NCBI GenBank assembly: GCA_015501585.1
Contig: JADNRY010000155.1
Location: forward strand, 62,001-126,000
Reading direction: 5' to 3'
Length of the DNA stretch: 64,000 bases
From: Rhodocollybia butyracea
Taxonomy: Eukaryota; Basidiomycota; Agaricomycetes; Agaricales; Omphalotaceae
Shown here piece by piece: positions 21,704-31,546 of the stretch (positions within the stretch are counted from its first letter, which is position 1; each line of letters starts with the position of its first letter). The notes under the pieces were generated by a model. The model was given only the letters and a program-made list of their open reading frames with translations, made no database searches and was not told the origin of the DNA. The position numbers and the translations under genes were made by a program.

Positions 21704-24700
21704 ATGAGCACTACTCGCTCAACGCAAGAAATTGGTTCAAAAGGCCTCAAGAAAAGCTCGAAGCTCTTTGGATTCTCTAGAAACATAAATTCTCGGTCAG
21801 ACTCGGAGGACTCAAAGGGCACCGTGGTCCCGGTGGTGTCTCGCAAGCACAGCAGTAACCTATCTGCGATCTTCTCCAAGAATATTTCCTCTATGACAGC
21901 ATTGATATCCAGCCCACGGTCCTCTTACCGCCTTAGAGATTTCCCAGACGATATCTTGCACGAAATAGCAAGTTGGTGTACTCCACCAACGCTCTTACGA
22001 GCTCTGATACCGGATCTATATTTTTTAAACATGGCTGGACATGTCCAACGCGATTTGAACAAGTTTAAAAACTTCATTTAAATGAGCTATTGGATTGTTC
22101 TCGTGCATAGCTTACAGTCCCACTTTGCTTACTCCGAGTATTTTAAACAGGGATTTAAATCCGTAAATTAAACAACTACTTAAATCAGTAAACATCAAGC
22201 AGTTTAAATGTCACGCTCAACATACGGGTGGTATTGAACGTACATTTTAAACACCATGCATTTAAACAAAATTCTTTAAATATACGAAGACATTTAAATC
22301 TCACCTTTGAACAAAAATCCAACAGAGATCGAACATCTTGTTCTGAATATGAGCACAACGCTGGACGGATGCATGGGGACAGAGACTCAGACATCTGCGT
22401 GGTAAAGCATTTGAATCATGTCAGATCTCCTGTTGTGAAGCACGACAGCGCACCTTATCAAATATTTCACTCTTGTTGAATTCGGGCATGCACTTGCCGG
22501 ATTAGCGATAGACTCTAACTCACAAAAGTTTGAGTAACCATTAGGGCCAGCGCAGATGCATGCGGCTCACGATCGTGCGATGGTTGTCGGCGAGCTTGGG
22601 ATAGTGGTGGTGGTGGTGAGAGAACAAGAGGCAAGTTACCTTCAATCGGTTGGCCACCGAACAATAGATAATGGATGGCCCAAGCTTTGAATGACAAATA
22701 AGAGTCGGCCAGGCTTGCACATGACCGTGTAATTGGCCATTGTCTATTGTTCGCGTTTGAAGGTACTTGGCTGTTTTTCTCTCGCCACCACCACCACTAT
22801 CCGACGATTCCGACCACTATCCCAAGTTTGCCAACAGCTGTCGCATGAGCCGCATGCATTTGCACTGGCCCTAACGGCGGTACTCAACTACACAACCTTT
22901 CGTGAGTTAGATTCTATAGCTGCGCATGCTGCTGCCAAGTGTACACCCGAATTCCAACACGAGCGAGATATCTTATAAGGTGTGCTGTTGTGCTTCGAAG
23001 AAGGAGATCTGGCATCCAAATGCTTTACCACACAGATGTCCGAGTCCCCATGCATCTGTTCAGCGCTGTGTTCACAGAAAAAGATGTTTGACTCAGATCT
23101 CTGCTCGATCTTTTGTTCAAAGGTGAGATTTAAATGTTGTAAGTACATTCAAGGAATTCTGTTTAAAGCATGGTGTTTAAAATGTTCGTTTAATACCACT
23201 GACCATATGTAGACTGTGACTTGTAAATTTGCTTGATAGTTTACTGATTTAAGTACTTGTTTAATTTACGGATTTAAATGCCTGTTTAAACTTGAAGTCA
23301 CGGTAGAGTAAATAAAGTGGGACTGTAAGCTATGCACAAGAACATGAATCCTCATTTAAATGAAGCTTTAAACCTATTTAAATAGCATTGGACATGTCCA
23401 GCCATGTTTAAAAAATATAGATCCGGTTTCTTACGAGCTTCATTGGCAGTAAGTGATCGTTCCACATCTCGTCTCAAATGGACGGATTTGGCACACTACA
23501 GTGTGAACGTTTCTCTACGCTCTTCCACCCACATCTCCACCACACAATCGACTGTTCGACGTGTTCGTACACAGATTTATGTCGCCTCGCATTAGAGATC
23601 TTTCCCCACAGACCATCAACGACGCGTTATATCAAGAATCTCATTCTCAAACCCAATCGAGGTCCTTCTGGATGGGCAAATAGCTTTGAGAAGTGTATAG
23701 ATGAAGGGAGTGTTCTTGATGTTCTCCAGGGTATAGCGTCCAATGGGGATTTACCTCTCTTAAGTATGTTTAAATGGTTTGGGAACTTGGAGAGGCCTAG
23801 GAATTCGTTCTGGCTGAGTTTACGTGAGAAGCGAGTAAGATTTTGGTTGGGTTAAAGTTTTGCTTCTGACGTTTAGACTGTGCAGTTGTCCGTACCTACG
23901 GAATATCGGTACACTGTTAGGCGAGAGAATGACAACGAACTGCCCAGCAGGCCTTGAGGTACTCGCTCCCTGACTTGTCTTATCTTTGATTCACTAATCA
24001 TACAATGCTGAAAAGCTTTTCAAGTTCCAAAACCTCCAAGGATTCCACATCTTAGACGCACAACTTGAAGTTTCATTAGTACAATGGACGATTATGAGTG
24101 AGTACTTCCGTATCTCTATACCTGATCTCAACCTGCATACAAATCATTACATAGACTGTCCAATAAAACAAGACTTACCTGCCACCCTGTGGAGCATGTT
24201 ATTCTCGAGTCAAGATTTGGAAGAACTAACACTCGACGGTTCATGCTTTATCGGCTTGGGACCAGTATTTTCTATCGAGCCATGGAACTGTAAATCCGTA
24301 TTTTTTGGACGTTGGCCGCATCTTCGAAAGCTTGCTCTGAGCAATGGCTTGATTGATAGAGACAGCTCTAGTGATGACGAGATGATATCCACCTTTTTCC
24401 AAGCTCATCCAAGTTTGGAGCACATGTCTTTCTCGGGGTGGCAGTCGTATTCTTCGAAAGTGATTATGGAGTGTTTGCTTTCGCTGCCCAAACTCGAGAT
24501 ATATCGTGGGGAATGGCAGCAACTTTATGGGAACAGTCTATCACCACGTATTCGTAGTCTTAATCTCTCTGTAAGTTATGTCAAGGCTCCTTTTGCTTTT
24601 TTCCATTAGGCTATGAGCTGACTAGTCACGCACTAGGGCTGGCTCGACTCCTCTAATAATATTGGAAACATCTTAGAAGATCTACACCATCTTGAATCGC

Positions 24701-25274
24701 TCAGTATGCGCGCAGATGTTTTGAACAGCTTTGAAAGCCTTCTCAATTGGCTTTCTACGTAAACCTACTTGCACAATGCCCTCAGCTCAAGCATCTCGAA
24801 ATCTCGTCGACAACACCATTATCGCTGGCAAGTGTCTATTAAATCTTCTCGTGTTGAGGATAGGCTTACTTTGAGCATCATTGCTGTCTCTGTTTTCAGC
24901 GAGAACTATCCATCGGTATCCACGTCGTCCCCGGTCTTCAAACGCTAATCGTCACCCGAACCGTAAGCAAATCCAACGTCATTGTGAATGCGCTCAACGG
25001 AGAGAGCCATTTCACTAAAAGTGCGATACATCTCACCACCCATAACCCAAACCTCCGTGAATTTACTCTTCGAGATGTTTTGCCTTGGAATCATCATGAT
25101 CAGCGTGCTGGGGTGTTTCGTACTAAACATATCGGATCCTACAAAATTGAGTTGACTGAAGATCATAGTGGGCATGGGCATGAACGCTTGCAACGAGTTT
25201 TGAATGCGAAAGAGAGTGGTGTTGGAGATTTGAGGCAGAGGTACGAACGATGCTTTATGCGTGTGTTGAAATAA
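21704..25274 (+). pseudogene. F-box/LRR-like gene disrupted by a hairpin element
   Basis: Exon 1 (from 21704) has a basic Ser-rich N-terminus and an F-box-like motif YRLRDFPDDILHEIASWC. It is cut at 22003 by the 1.43 kb element. Reading resumes at 23440: with one short intron (23449-23501) the sequence continues with ERFSTLFHPHLHHTIDC and the helical/LRR-like part in exons 23502-23834, 23886-23958, 24016-24097, 24155-24570 and beyond (DLEELTLDGS, HLRKLALSNG, PQLKHLEISS), ending at TAA 25272-25274. Two more lesions are visible: exons 23502-23834 and 23886-23958 cannot be joined in frame, and a 1-nt deletion relative to two paralogous fragments gives a TAA near 24760. F-box proteins of this kind are predicted substrate adaptors of SCF ubiquitin ligases. 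Paralogous debris at 27430-28180 and 51830-52860 lacks the F-box. Confidence 0.75.
22004..23430. mobile_element. Mutator-like foldback element, about 1.43 kb
   Basis: Almost the entire element is one inverted repeat: arms of about 675-700 bp (22004 to about 22680 and about 22733 to 23430) around a spacer of roughly 50 bp. Tips read ACCGGATCTATATTTTTTAA and its complement. A direct 9-bp TTACGAGCT flanks it (21995-22003 and 23431-23439). Long inverted repeats with 9-11 bp duplications are characteristic of Mutator-like elements. The outer 300 bp of each arm are dense in TTTAAA motifs. No transposase frame, so it is non-autonomous. The extreme 2-3 bases of the two tips differ in length. Confidence 0.82.
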
Positions 25275-25372
25275 AGTTATTCTTAAGGAGGTGGACCCGA
25301 ATGTTTTGTTTATGTTCGAGGGATGTATGTTGCTATTGACATTGACTTGAGTTTAACTACTTGAAAGGGATA

Positions 25373-25994
25373 CTATCATGCCTATAGTTTTTAAAAAAAA
25401 TTTAAAGAAGTACCTCGGAAATACCTTAAACGTGCCCAGATTTCCACCGGATTTGACACGTAGAGGGGATAGTACCCTAGTAAACTTTCTATCTACTTTA
25501 TAGAGCCATTTAATACCTTCTTAAAGCCCTCCGGCGTGAAGAACTGTTTTGCACAGAGATTTTTAAAAGATCAGTCACATCAAAATCACGGTCTGCCATA
25601 TATTTGATGGCGGGGAGCTTGTCACGCAGAAGTCACAAATCTGCTTCAACTCCCTCTAGAACACTATTTTCCCTTTGTATCGTCTCGGAGAAGAGCTCCG
25701 ATACACTTGATGCTATATTTACACCTACCACAAACTTTTCCTCTTGTTCGTATCATATGTAGAAGTTGAAATACTTGATTTTCAAGAAAAAAATAGATAC
25801 TCCGCATAGAAAAGAAGTTGCGAAACAAGTATCCACTCATATTTGACAGAAAAAAGACTGATATGTTATGGAATAGATACTCATACTTTAATTCCGAAGC
25901 ATACTTACGATAATTTGTGAGCGGAAATGCTCTTAAAAGGCGTTTTAAAAAAACTCTGCATTTCATCATTTTTTAAAATTGATGGGCATGATAG
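25373..25994. mobile_element. Tc1/mariner-like AT-rich MITE
   Basis: Ends CTATCATGCCTAT (25373) and ATGGGCATGATAG (ending 25994) are inverted, continuing imperfectly into TTTTTAAAAA, and both sides abut a TA (25371-25372 and 25995-25996). A TA duplication fits Tc1/mariner-type insertion. The 622-bp interior is AT-rich; a 101-codon minus-strand frame inside has no recognisable domain. Confidence 0.65.
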
Positions 25995-26087
25995 TACAGT
26001 ACATTGTGACAATGTAACTTGTTGAGTTCAACGTATTTCAAATTTAATTTATACGACAACTTTGAGGAGCGCTCGATTGTACTACCT

Positions 26088-27079
26088 ACCATGGTCAGCG
26101 ACACAGTTTCAGCCGTCATTTACCTTGTATCGGACGATTTTGAATTTCTTAATGTCTGCAAGGAGGAGTCCGTGCCCAACGCTATCCCTGGCTTAAGACA
26201 TCATCTGCAAAGTAAATACGATGTCGAGTGGACACTCTATCGACTTGTATGAAGGACGTCGTCATATATTCCTTCTGAGCAGTTTACGGCGATGATGGAC
26301 TCTGAACTGGATCGAGACCTCGCGTTGGATGGGCAGTTCTATGTGGTTATTCAAGCACGCCCATTTCAGTCGATCATGGTACAGAAATCTAATCCCTCGC
26401 TGTGGAACGAGACAGATGTCGCAAAGAACTGCATTGAAAAAATCACTAGATTCGAGCCCTTACCGGACACGGTTAAAGCTCAATTAGATGAAATCAAAGC
26501 CTCTCGCAAGGTCCCTCCTGGCGTGCGCCTCCTCTACGTTTCATCGAAGGGTTCTCATTTATTTGCGCTTTTCTAGCTTTTCCAGGACATTCAAAAACTC
26601 ATCACGGGTACCGGAACCTCATCCGGATTGGAGACAGTTTTGGAGGCTGTTGAGCCCTCTGAGGATGGCGAGGCGTTGGAAAATTTCGAAGAGGAAGGTA
26701 TTCATTTTCTCCGGGTCGCTGTTCTGCACGCCGGAAACTGTGATAGGAGCACGTGGACTTGTAGTAATGGGTGGCTTCTTGGTCATACTCGTGGAAGCTC
26801 GCCATGAGCACAATGGTTTTGAGTTGTAGGTGTCTTTTGCGATGCTTTCCAGTCTTAACATTTTCTCAAATTGTCTTCAGTCGATTCATAAGCAAGGAAA
26901 GGCTGGACAATGGTCGAATCCTGGTCAAGGTAGTCGGTGAGGAAGGTCTTCGGCATTACAATCCTCACTCCGATGCTTGTCTTTGGAGAAACCAAATACC
27001 GTTTTGGCTTTTGGAGGTTTCGTCTGCAGGTGCAGATGACTGTAGTCAGCTTCTCTTGGAGGGGCATCGTTGGTGAAAA
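26088..27079 (+). pseudogene. Degraded gene of unknown function
   Basis: Reading from ATG 26088, MVSDTVSAVIYLVSDDFEFL continues in one frame through a TGA at about 26249 into SYIPSEQFTAMMDSELDRDL and GQFYVVIQARPFQSIMVQ, ending near 26575. Later pieces look coding (DIQKLITGTG...EALENFEEE, 26583-26700; PHSDACLWRNQIPFWLLEVSS, within 26880-27076), but the stretch between shows no clean splice sites. The TGA could be removed only by an unusually short 36-nt intron. I do not recognise the family. Confidence 0.45.
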
Positions 27080-27429
27080 ATTTCTCCCACTGTTCACACT
27101 CGTTTGTCCTCCCTCTCATTTGCATTGACTGCTGCTTCAAAGCCAAAGTCATCTTCATGTTCTCCTCTGAAAAGAAAGACAAAGTATGTTCTTTGGCTTA
27201 AGTTCCTACAGCTGTTATATCAGTGGAAATCTTAGATCTCTCGAATGCGGTGCACGCCGTATCGTTCCTCCACATGTTGTACAACCAAACAGATCCAAGC
27301 TGTCTAATCACCAAGAGTTGTCAGTCTACGGAAAAAGCTTACTCCTCAAGTTGATGCATCCTCAAGAGTAGCGGACTGGATACCCCTTTGTCTCTGTCGG
27401 GCATCTCGATTTATGCGCGCCTGAAGGAA

Positions 27430-28180
27430 GTCGATCGCGTACCCGCTCCCTGATGTATCTTTGTTTGATTCAGCTAATCATACGCTACTAGAAGGTTTTC
27501 AAGTTTCAAAGCCCTTGAAGGATTCCATACATCATAGGTGCACAGCTTGAATATTCATTAGAACCGATTGACGAGTAGGATACTTCATACCCTATCTCAA
27601 CGTGCATACAGTAATTATAGGCTGTCCCATAAAACAAGACGTACTTGCAGTTGTAGTCCGAAAGTATCATGACTTGTTTGCTTTGCTGCTGAAACTCGAA
27701 TCGAGGGAACTTACATGTGGCCGCGAACTATGACCATCTACCATCGCGGGTCGGAATCGTAGCCTGAATGTCTCCGTAAGTTTCTCACTAGGCTATACTG
27801 TGACTACACCTGCTGCCTTGTTCAATTCCTCGAATAATATTGGAGACATTCTAGGTCTACATCACTTCGAACCGTTTAGCCTGGACCTTGGTTTTCTAGA
27901 AAGCCTCCCTTCCCTGGCTTTCTACGAAGACGTCCCACCGCCAACTATCAACTTGTATCCATATCGTCCCCGCTCCTCGAGCGCTAACCGTAGACCGAAC
28001 CGTACGCAAATCCGATATCTGAACGGGTTCGACGGAGGGGGGCGACTCCAAGCCAAACCTCTGTTTGAGTCGATAGAGACCAACGTTAGCTTGAACCCAA
28101 AGAAATGTATCATAGTGCTCATGGGCACCGGCGAGTTTCTAAATGCAGGAGAGAGTGACTACGGCGCAACGGTGTAAATG
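27430..28180 (+). pseudogene. Fragment of the F-box/LRR-like gene, copy 2
   Basis: Blocks match the later exons of the gene at 21704-25274: TTTTCAAGTTTCAAAG (compare 24017), TGTCCCATAAAACAAGAC (compare 24158), TCGAATAATATTGGAGACAT (compare 24650), and CGCTAACCGTAGACC...CGCAAATCCGA (compare 24945). An open frame 27800-28177 spans part of it without the F-box. It belongs to a segmental duplication shared with 51.8-54.8 kb. Confidence 0.65.
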
Positions 28181-28920
28181 GTGGTTTGTACATGCATTAT
28201 AATAAGCGCTTGATGAGATAGGCACGATTATGTTTTGTTTTGGGTAGAAATCGAAGTGGGGTTCGTAAGAGTTGCTGCCGAAAAGTGGACGAAGAGGCTA
28301 CATTGACCGACGATGAAATTTCCACTACGAGTTACCGTTGGTCCTGGGTCAAAATAAGAAGGGATGATCTCTCCTGGACAGCAAGTTAGTTTTACAGAGA
28401 ATTATCTAGTCTGGAGCCACTCACCATAGTTTATTCAATGAGCTTCGTCCTTCTCGTATCATCGATGAACTCCTGGCTTTCACAGCGCGCAATTCCTTGT
28501 TCGTTCCGGTTGCGCGAGCCATGTAAAGGTCATCCGGGTATTCGGCCTATGTAAGTGCAGAAGAGAGAGGCAGGGATTTCAGTAGAAACCTCTGAGCAGC
28601 GAATTAAAGAGGAGAGTCCATAGCGAATGATATAGGATATAGATTTCGGTGCCCATAAGACTTGACCGGTCAAGCTTCAAGCTTCAAGCTTGACCGGTTG
28701 ACCGGTGGCCCATGGCATTTAGATTTGTGAGCACCAGAACTAAACCTTTGGAAGAGGAAATCATCGAAGGACGTCCAGCCCAGATACACAGCGCTGAAAT
28801 TACGTGTATTCAGGGTGTTGCAGCAATGGTTGATAGTCCGGCAGGTTCTTGGTTTCGCGCGATCACGAGGTGAGGTCGTATTTCAAATATGCGACACAAC
28901 TCTTTCACTGTATCGATATC
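28181..28920. other. Spacer inside segmental duplication copy 1
   Basis: Non-coding. It matches 52850-53740 closely (ATTTCGGTGCCCATAAGAC, GGTGGCCCATGGCATTTAGA). At 28670-28705, AAGCTTC repeats sit between ACCGGT sites and form a near-palindrome; the other copy has fewer repeats. Confidence 0.6.
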
Positions 28921-28923
28921 ATG

Positions 28924-29711
28924 GCATCCATAGGAGACACTGTAACATTTATGCATACGCCTGCTCTTTCATGCCATTGTAAAGGTCCGCAGTTGACGTT
29001 GAGCTGTGACGCAGAATTAGCAAGAAGGACTTGACGAGCCGAAGCAGACGGAGAAATTGAAGCCTAAACCAAAAAACAAAAAACCAGCAGTGTACTTGGA
29101 AGTACCAATGACACAGGGAACATGGATTGGACTCCGAATAGGAACGGAAAAGCTGGCGTTCTCTTATCTCTTAGATCTCAATCTTCCCTCTTCGAGTTCT
29201 CTTCAGACTCAGAGTCTTCATTATCATCGTAGCATCTATTATGGTACCATTTATTCCCGAGCGCAAGCGCGAGTACAAATAGCACGCGATTTCGAGATAA
29301 CCCCGAATCCGACAATCCCATGGTCATCCGCTCCAGCTATTCCATCTCCCTTCACACCCACATCGTCCGACTCGGATTTGCTTTCGCCATGCTCGCCGCT
29401 CCCTGCTCCATACCCTTCCGCTCTCCTTCAAACCAGGCACACAACCATACCAGTCGATGCTTATGCTCAGGCTTAGGCTTGTGCTGTTATAGGTACGCGA
29501 AATGCGGACGTTGAATGTATCGAACAAGAAAGAAGACTCAAATAGAGATAGAGGACCCAACGGACGCACAGAAGCGACATCACAAGTTTATGAAACGGCT
29601 GGGCGGAAAATGGAAAAGGAGAGGGCTGATGAGGCGGTGAAGTTGAGCTTGTTGATCGCGAGGTTGGAGGGAGAGAGGGTTGAGAGGGAAAGCGTTGAGG
29701 TGAAGGAGTAG
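28924..29711 (+). pseudogene. Ser-rich coiled-coil gene, broken copy
   Basis: Begins MASIGDTVTFMHTPALS exactly like the intact gene at 53743, then hits stops and frame changes; later blocks keep the order of the intact gene (GACTTGACGAGCCGAAGCAG, GCACGCGATTTCGA, AATCCGACAATCCCATGGTC, and the coiled-coil end around 29575-29710). Many internal residues are missing. It lies about 1.8 kb upstream of P450-4. Confidence 0.75.
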
Positions 29712-30486
29712 AAGGTTTTGGTTTAAGTTAGGCGTGTTTCTCAAGCCGAGGGGTATTGCTACTAATCTTACCATATCATATCATATAAACGTTAGATCAC
29801 TCATGGACACTAGGGGAGTCGAACTCCCACTCCGACCCAGGCCCTGTTTTTATTATCTACAAAGTTATCCCTATTCCCGACACGAACCATCATCATCTAG
29901 TCGGGCGCTTAAATTTTCTACGGCACACTGAACGAGATTGCGCTAAAGACAGCTCTCTAATAAGTGTATAAATGCCTAGAATACCCACAAGCACACCCTA
30001 AATACATGACTAGCCCAAATGATTAAAGATTAAAAATGACGAAATTCATCCAAACTCGTCGAGACGATCCAGCCCATTCCAAGGCTCAGAATCTCTTCAA
30101 ACTTAACACAGATGTAAATAACATATGTATTAATACCCTGCTCAGTTTTAGAAGCAGTAAACAATGTTGTTCATCCTCGAGCCCACTGTTCTGAATCTCT
30201 GTGGCGATCTGTGGCGATTCGTTTGATGTCACACATGTCACACCATCACCTTTACACTCCCACGCTCTTCATGGTATTGTTCGCGCGTGTGGTATATACT
30301 GGCATCTCTGGACACTTGGATTATAGTTTTGGTGACTTACTATACATACCATAATACTGACCCAGAGAGACCTTATAAATATTTAAGTCTCCATCTACAC
30401 TCAAAGCAACCAGGTATCCTGAGCATTCAATGAGCACTGAAGTAATGTAGTCACCTGTAGTACTGTATTATATAGTGTAGTAAAAC
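29712..30486. other. AT-rich spacer with a tRNA-like T arm
   Basis: No gene seen. Around 29812-29830 the minus strand reads GGGAGTTCGACTCCCC, a B-box-like string. The duplicate copy at 54779-54795 reads AGGAGTTCGACTCTCCT, a perfect 5-bp T stem with a TTCGACT loop. No D or anticodon arm could be folded, so at best this is a tRNA or SINE relic. Confidence 0.3.
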
Positions 30487-30660
30487 AGCCCCCGCACTTA
30501 GGGCAACGATCTACAGCAGCTCCCACCGGGCAGACTGCGAGCTCGTCGTTGTTCGGTGTTTGGGCCCCGTGTCAGCTTATGCTGCCGGAGCCGGCGTTCA
30601 GTATTTGGACCATGCCGTGTAATAAACTTCCTTCCTTCCTTCCTTCCTTCCTTCCTTCCC
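30487..30660 (+). mobile_element. LINE-like 3' end with CTTC repeat tail
   Basis: GAGCCGGCGTTCAGTATTTG, then GACCATGCCGTGTAATAAAC, then about eight CTTC/CTTCC units. A string ending like this interrupts the ruined P450 at 13978-14024. Short 3' repeats after a conserved tail are typical of some non-LTR retrotransposons. No reverse transcriptase is present, so the copy is truncated. The left end is not defined. Confidence 0.45.
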
Positions 30661-31546
30661 GACTCGATACAGGACTCTCGGGACTCTGCCATCAGTTTGG
30701 TGGTTACAGGAAAATATATCGGCTGCTGGCAGCCTTTCTTATCAGCCGATCCTGCTTGTGACATGAGTGACAATGGATGGGGTGATGAAATGAGACCCGC
30801 GCGTTGATCAGAGAGCAAGTTGAACTTAACTTGAAGCGGAGATCGGAGGGGACGAATGCGTTTGAACAGAATAATAGAATGAAAGCCAATGGAAACGGGT
30901 GAGTCAAACTGGATACTGTACAAGATGCAGGAGAACCCCGAGTTGAACCTCAAAAGAAAGGCAAGAAATAGCCAAAGAAAGTGCATGTTTTCACACCCAT
31001 ACTACCTCCACTTCCGTCGAACAGAAGCTCAGTTCAATACTTTGGACATCATGAATCAATTCGAATCCTCTCTGAAATGATGAATTTTGGGCCTGAAATG
31101 GAGAAATTGGTTTTTATTTTATCTCAGAGGCACTGAAACAAAAGTGGAAATGATATCGAAATTGTATCCTTTCTCTGTAGGCTTCCAATAGGCTTCCCTC
31201 TGATGGAAGCGGAGAATGTCATCTAAAATATCCAAATTGTAGCCTTTCTCTGTTGGCTCCCCTCTGATGGAACCGGAGGTTAATTAACATCTTAAATGTA
31301 TATATTAAACATGAACACCCTCTTAAATTTCGATACTCACGACAGGATGCACCTGGCGGTATCGCCACCGCGGCATCCACCGGATCTTGAAGTAAAGGGG
31401 TGAGTGAGTGCAGCAGATCCATGCTCAGGACAGAACCTAAAGATTTCATAGTAAAAGAGTAAGTGCAGCAGTCATAGGATCCTTACTCAGTCTATCCATG
31501 ATTCTTATAAAACGGACGGTCTCGACTGAGGCGGTTGTATCTCTTG
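30661..31546 (+). repeat. P450-4 5' flank, shared with P450-5 and P450-6
   Basis: The stretch with GGAGAACCCCGAGTTGAACC and AAAGGCAAGAAA recurs at 46860-47250 and again at 55540-55680, each upstream of a P450. The block just before the gene (TTAAATTTCGATCC-like, then CTTACTCAGTCTATCCATGA) is nearly identical at 47940-48230. The segment CTCTCGGGACTCTGCCATCA also appears inverted at 46680-46705, so the second copy was rearranged. Confidence 0.7.
31506..31512 (+). promoter_or_regulatory. TATA box of P450-4
   Basis: TATAAAA 35 nt before ATG 31547. The same element precedes P450-5 at 48177-48183, where an extra TACAAAACGGAC block widens the spacing. Confidence 0.55.

Noticed and set aside
28670..28705. 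Functional palindromic operator (ACCGGT with AAGCTTC repeats)
   Set aside because: The repeat number differs between the two duplication copies and no adjacent gene uses it; it looks like slippage.
30498..30986. 162-codon minus-strand frame
   Set aside because: It crosses a CTTC microsatellite (giving a KEGR repeat) and repeat flank shared with other P450s; no domain.
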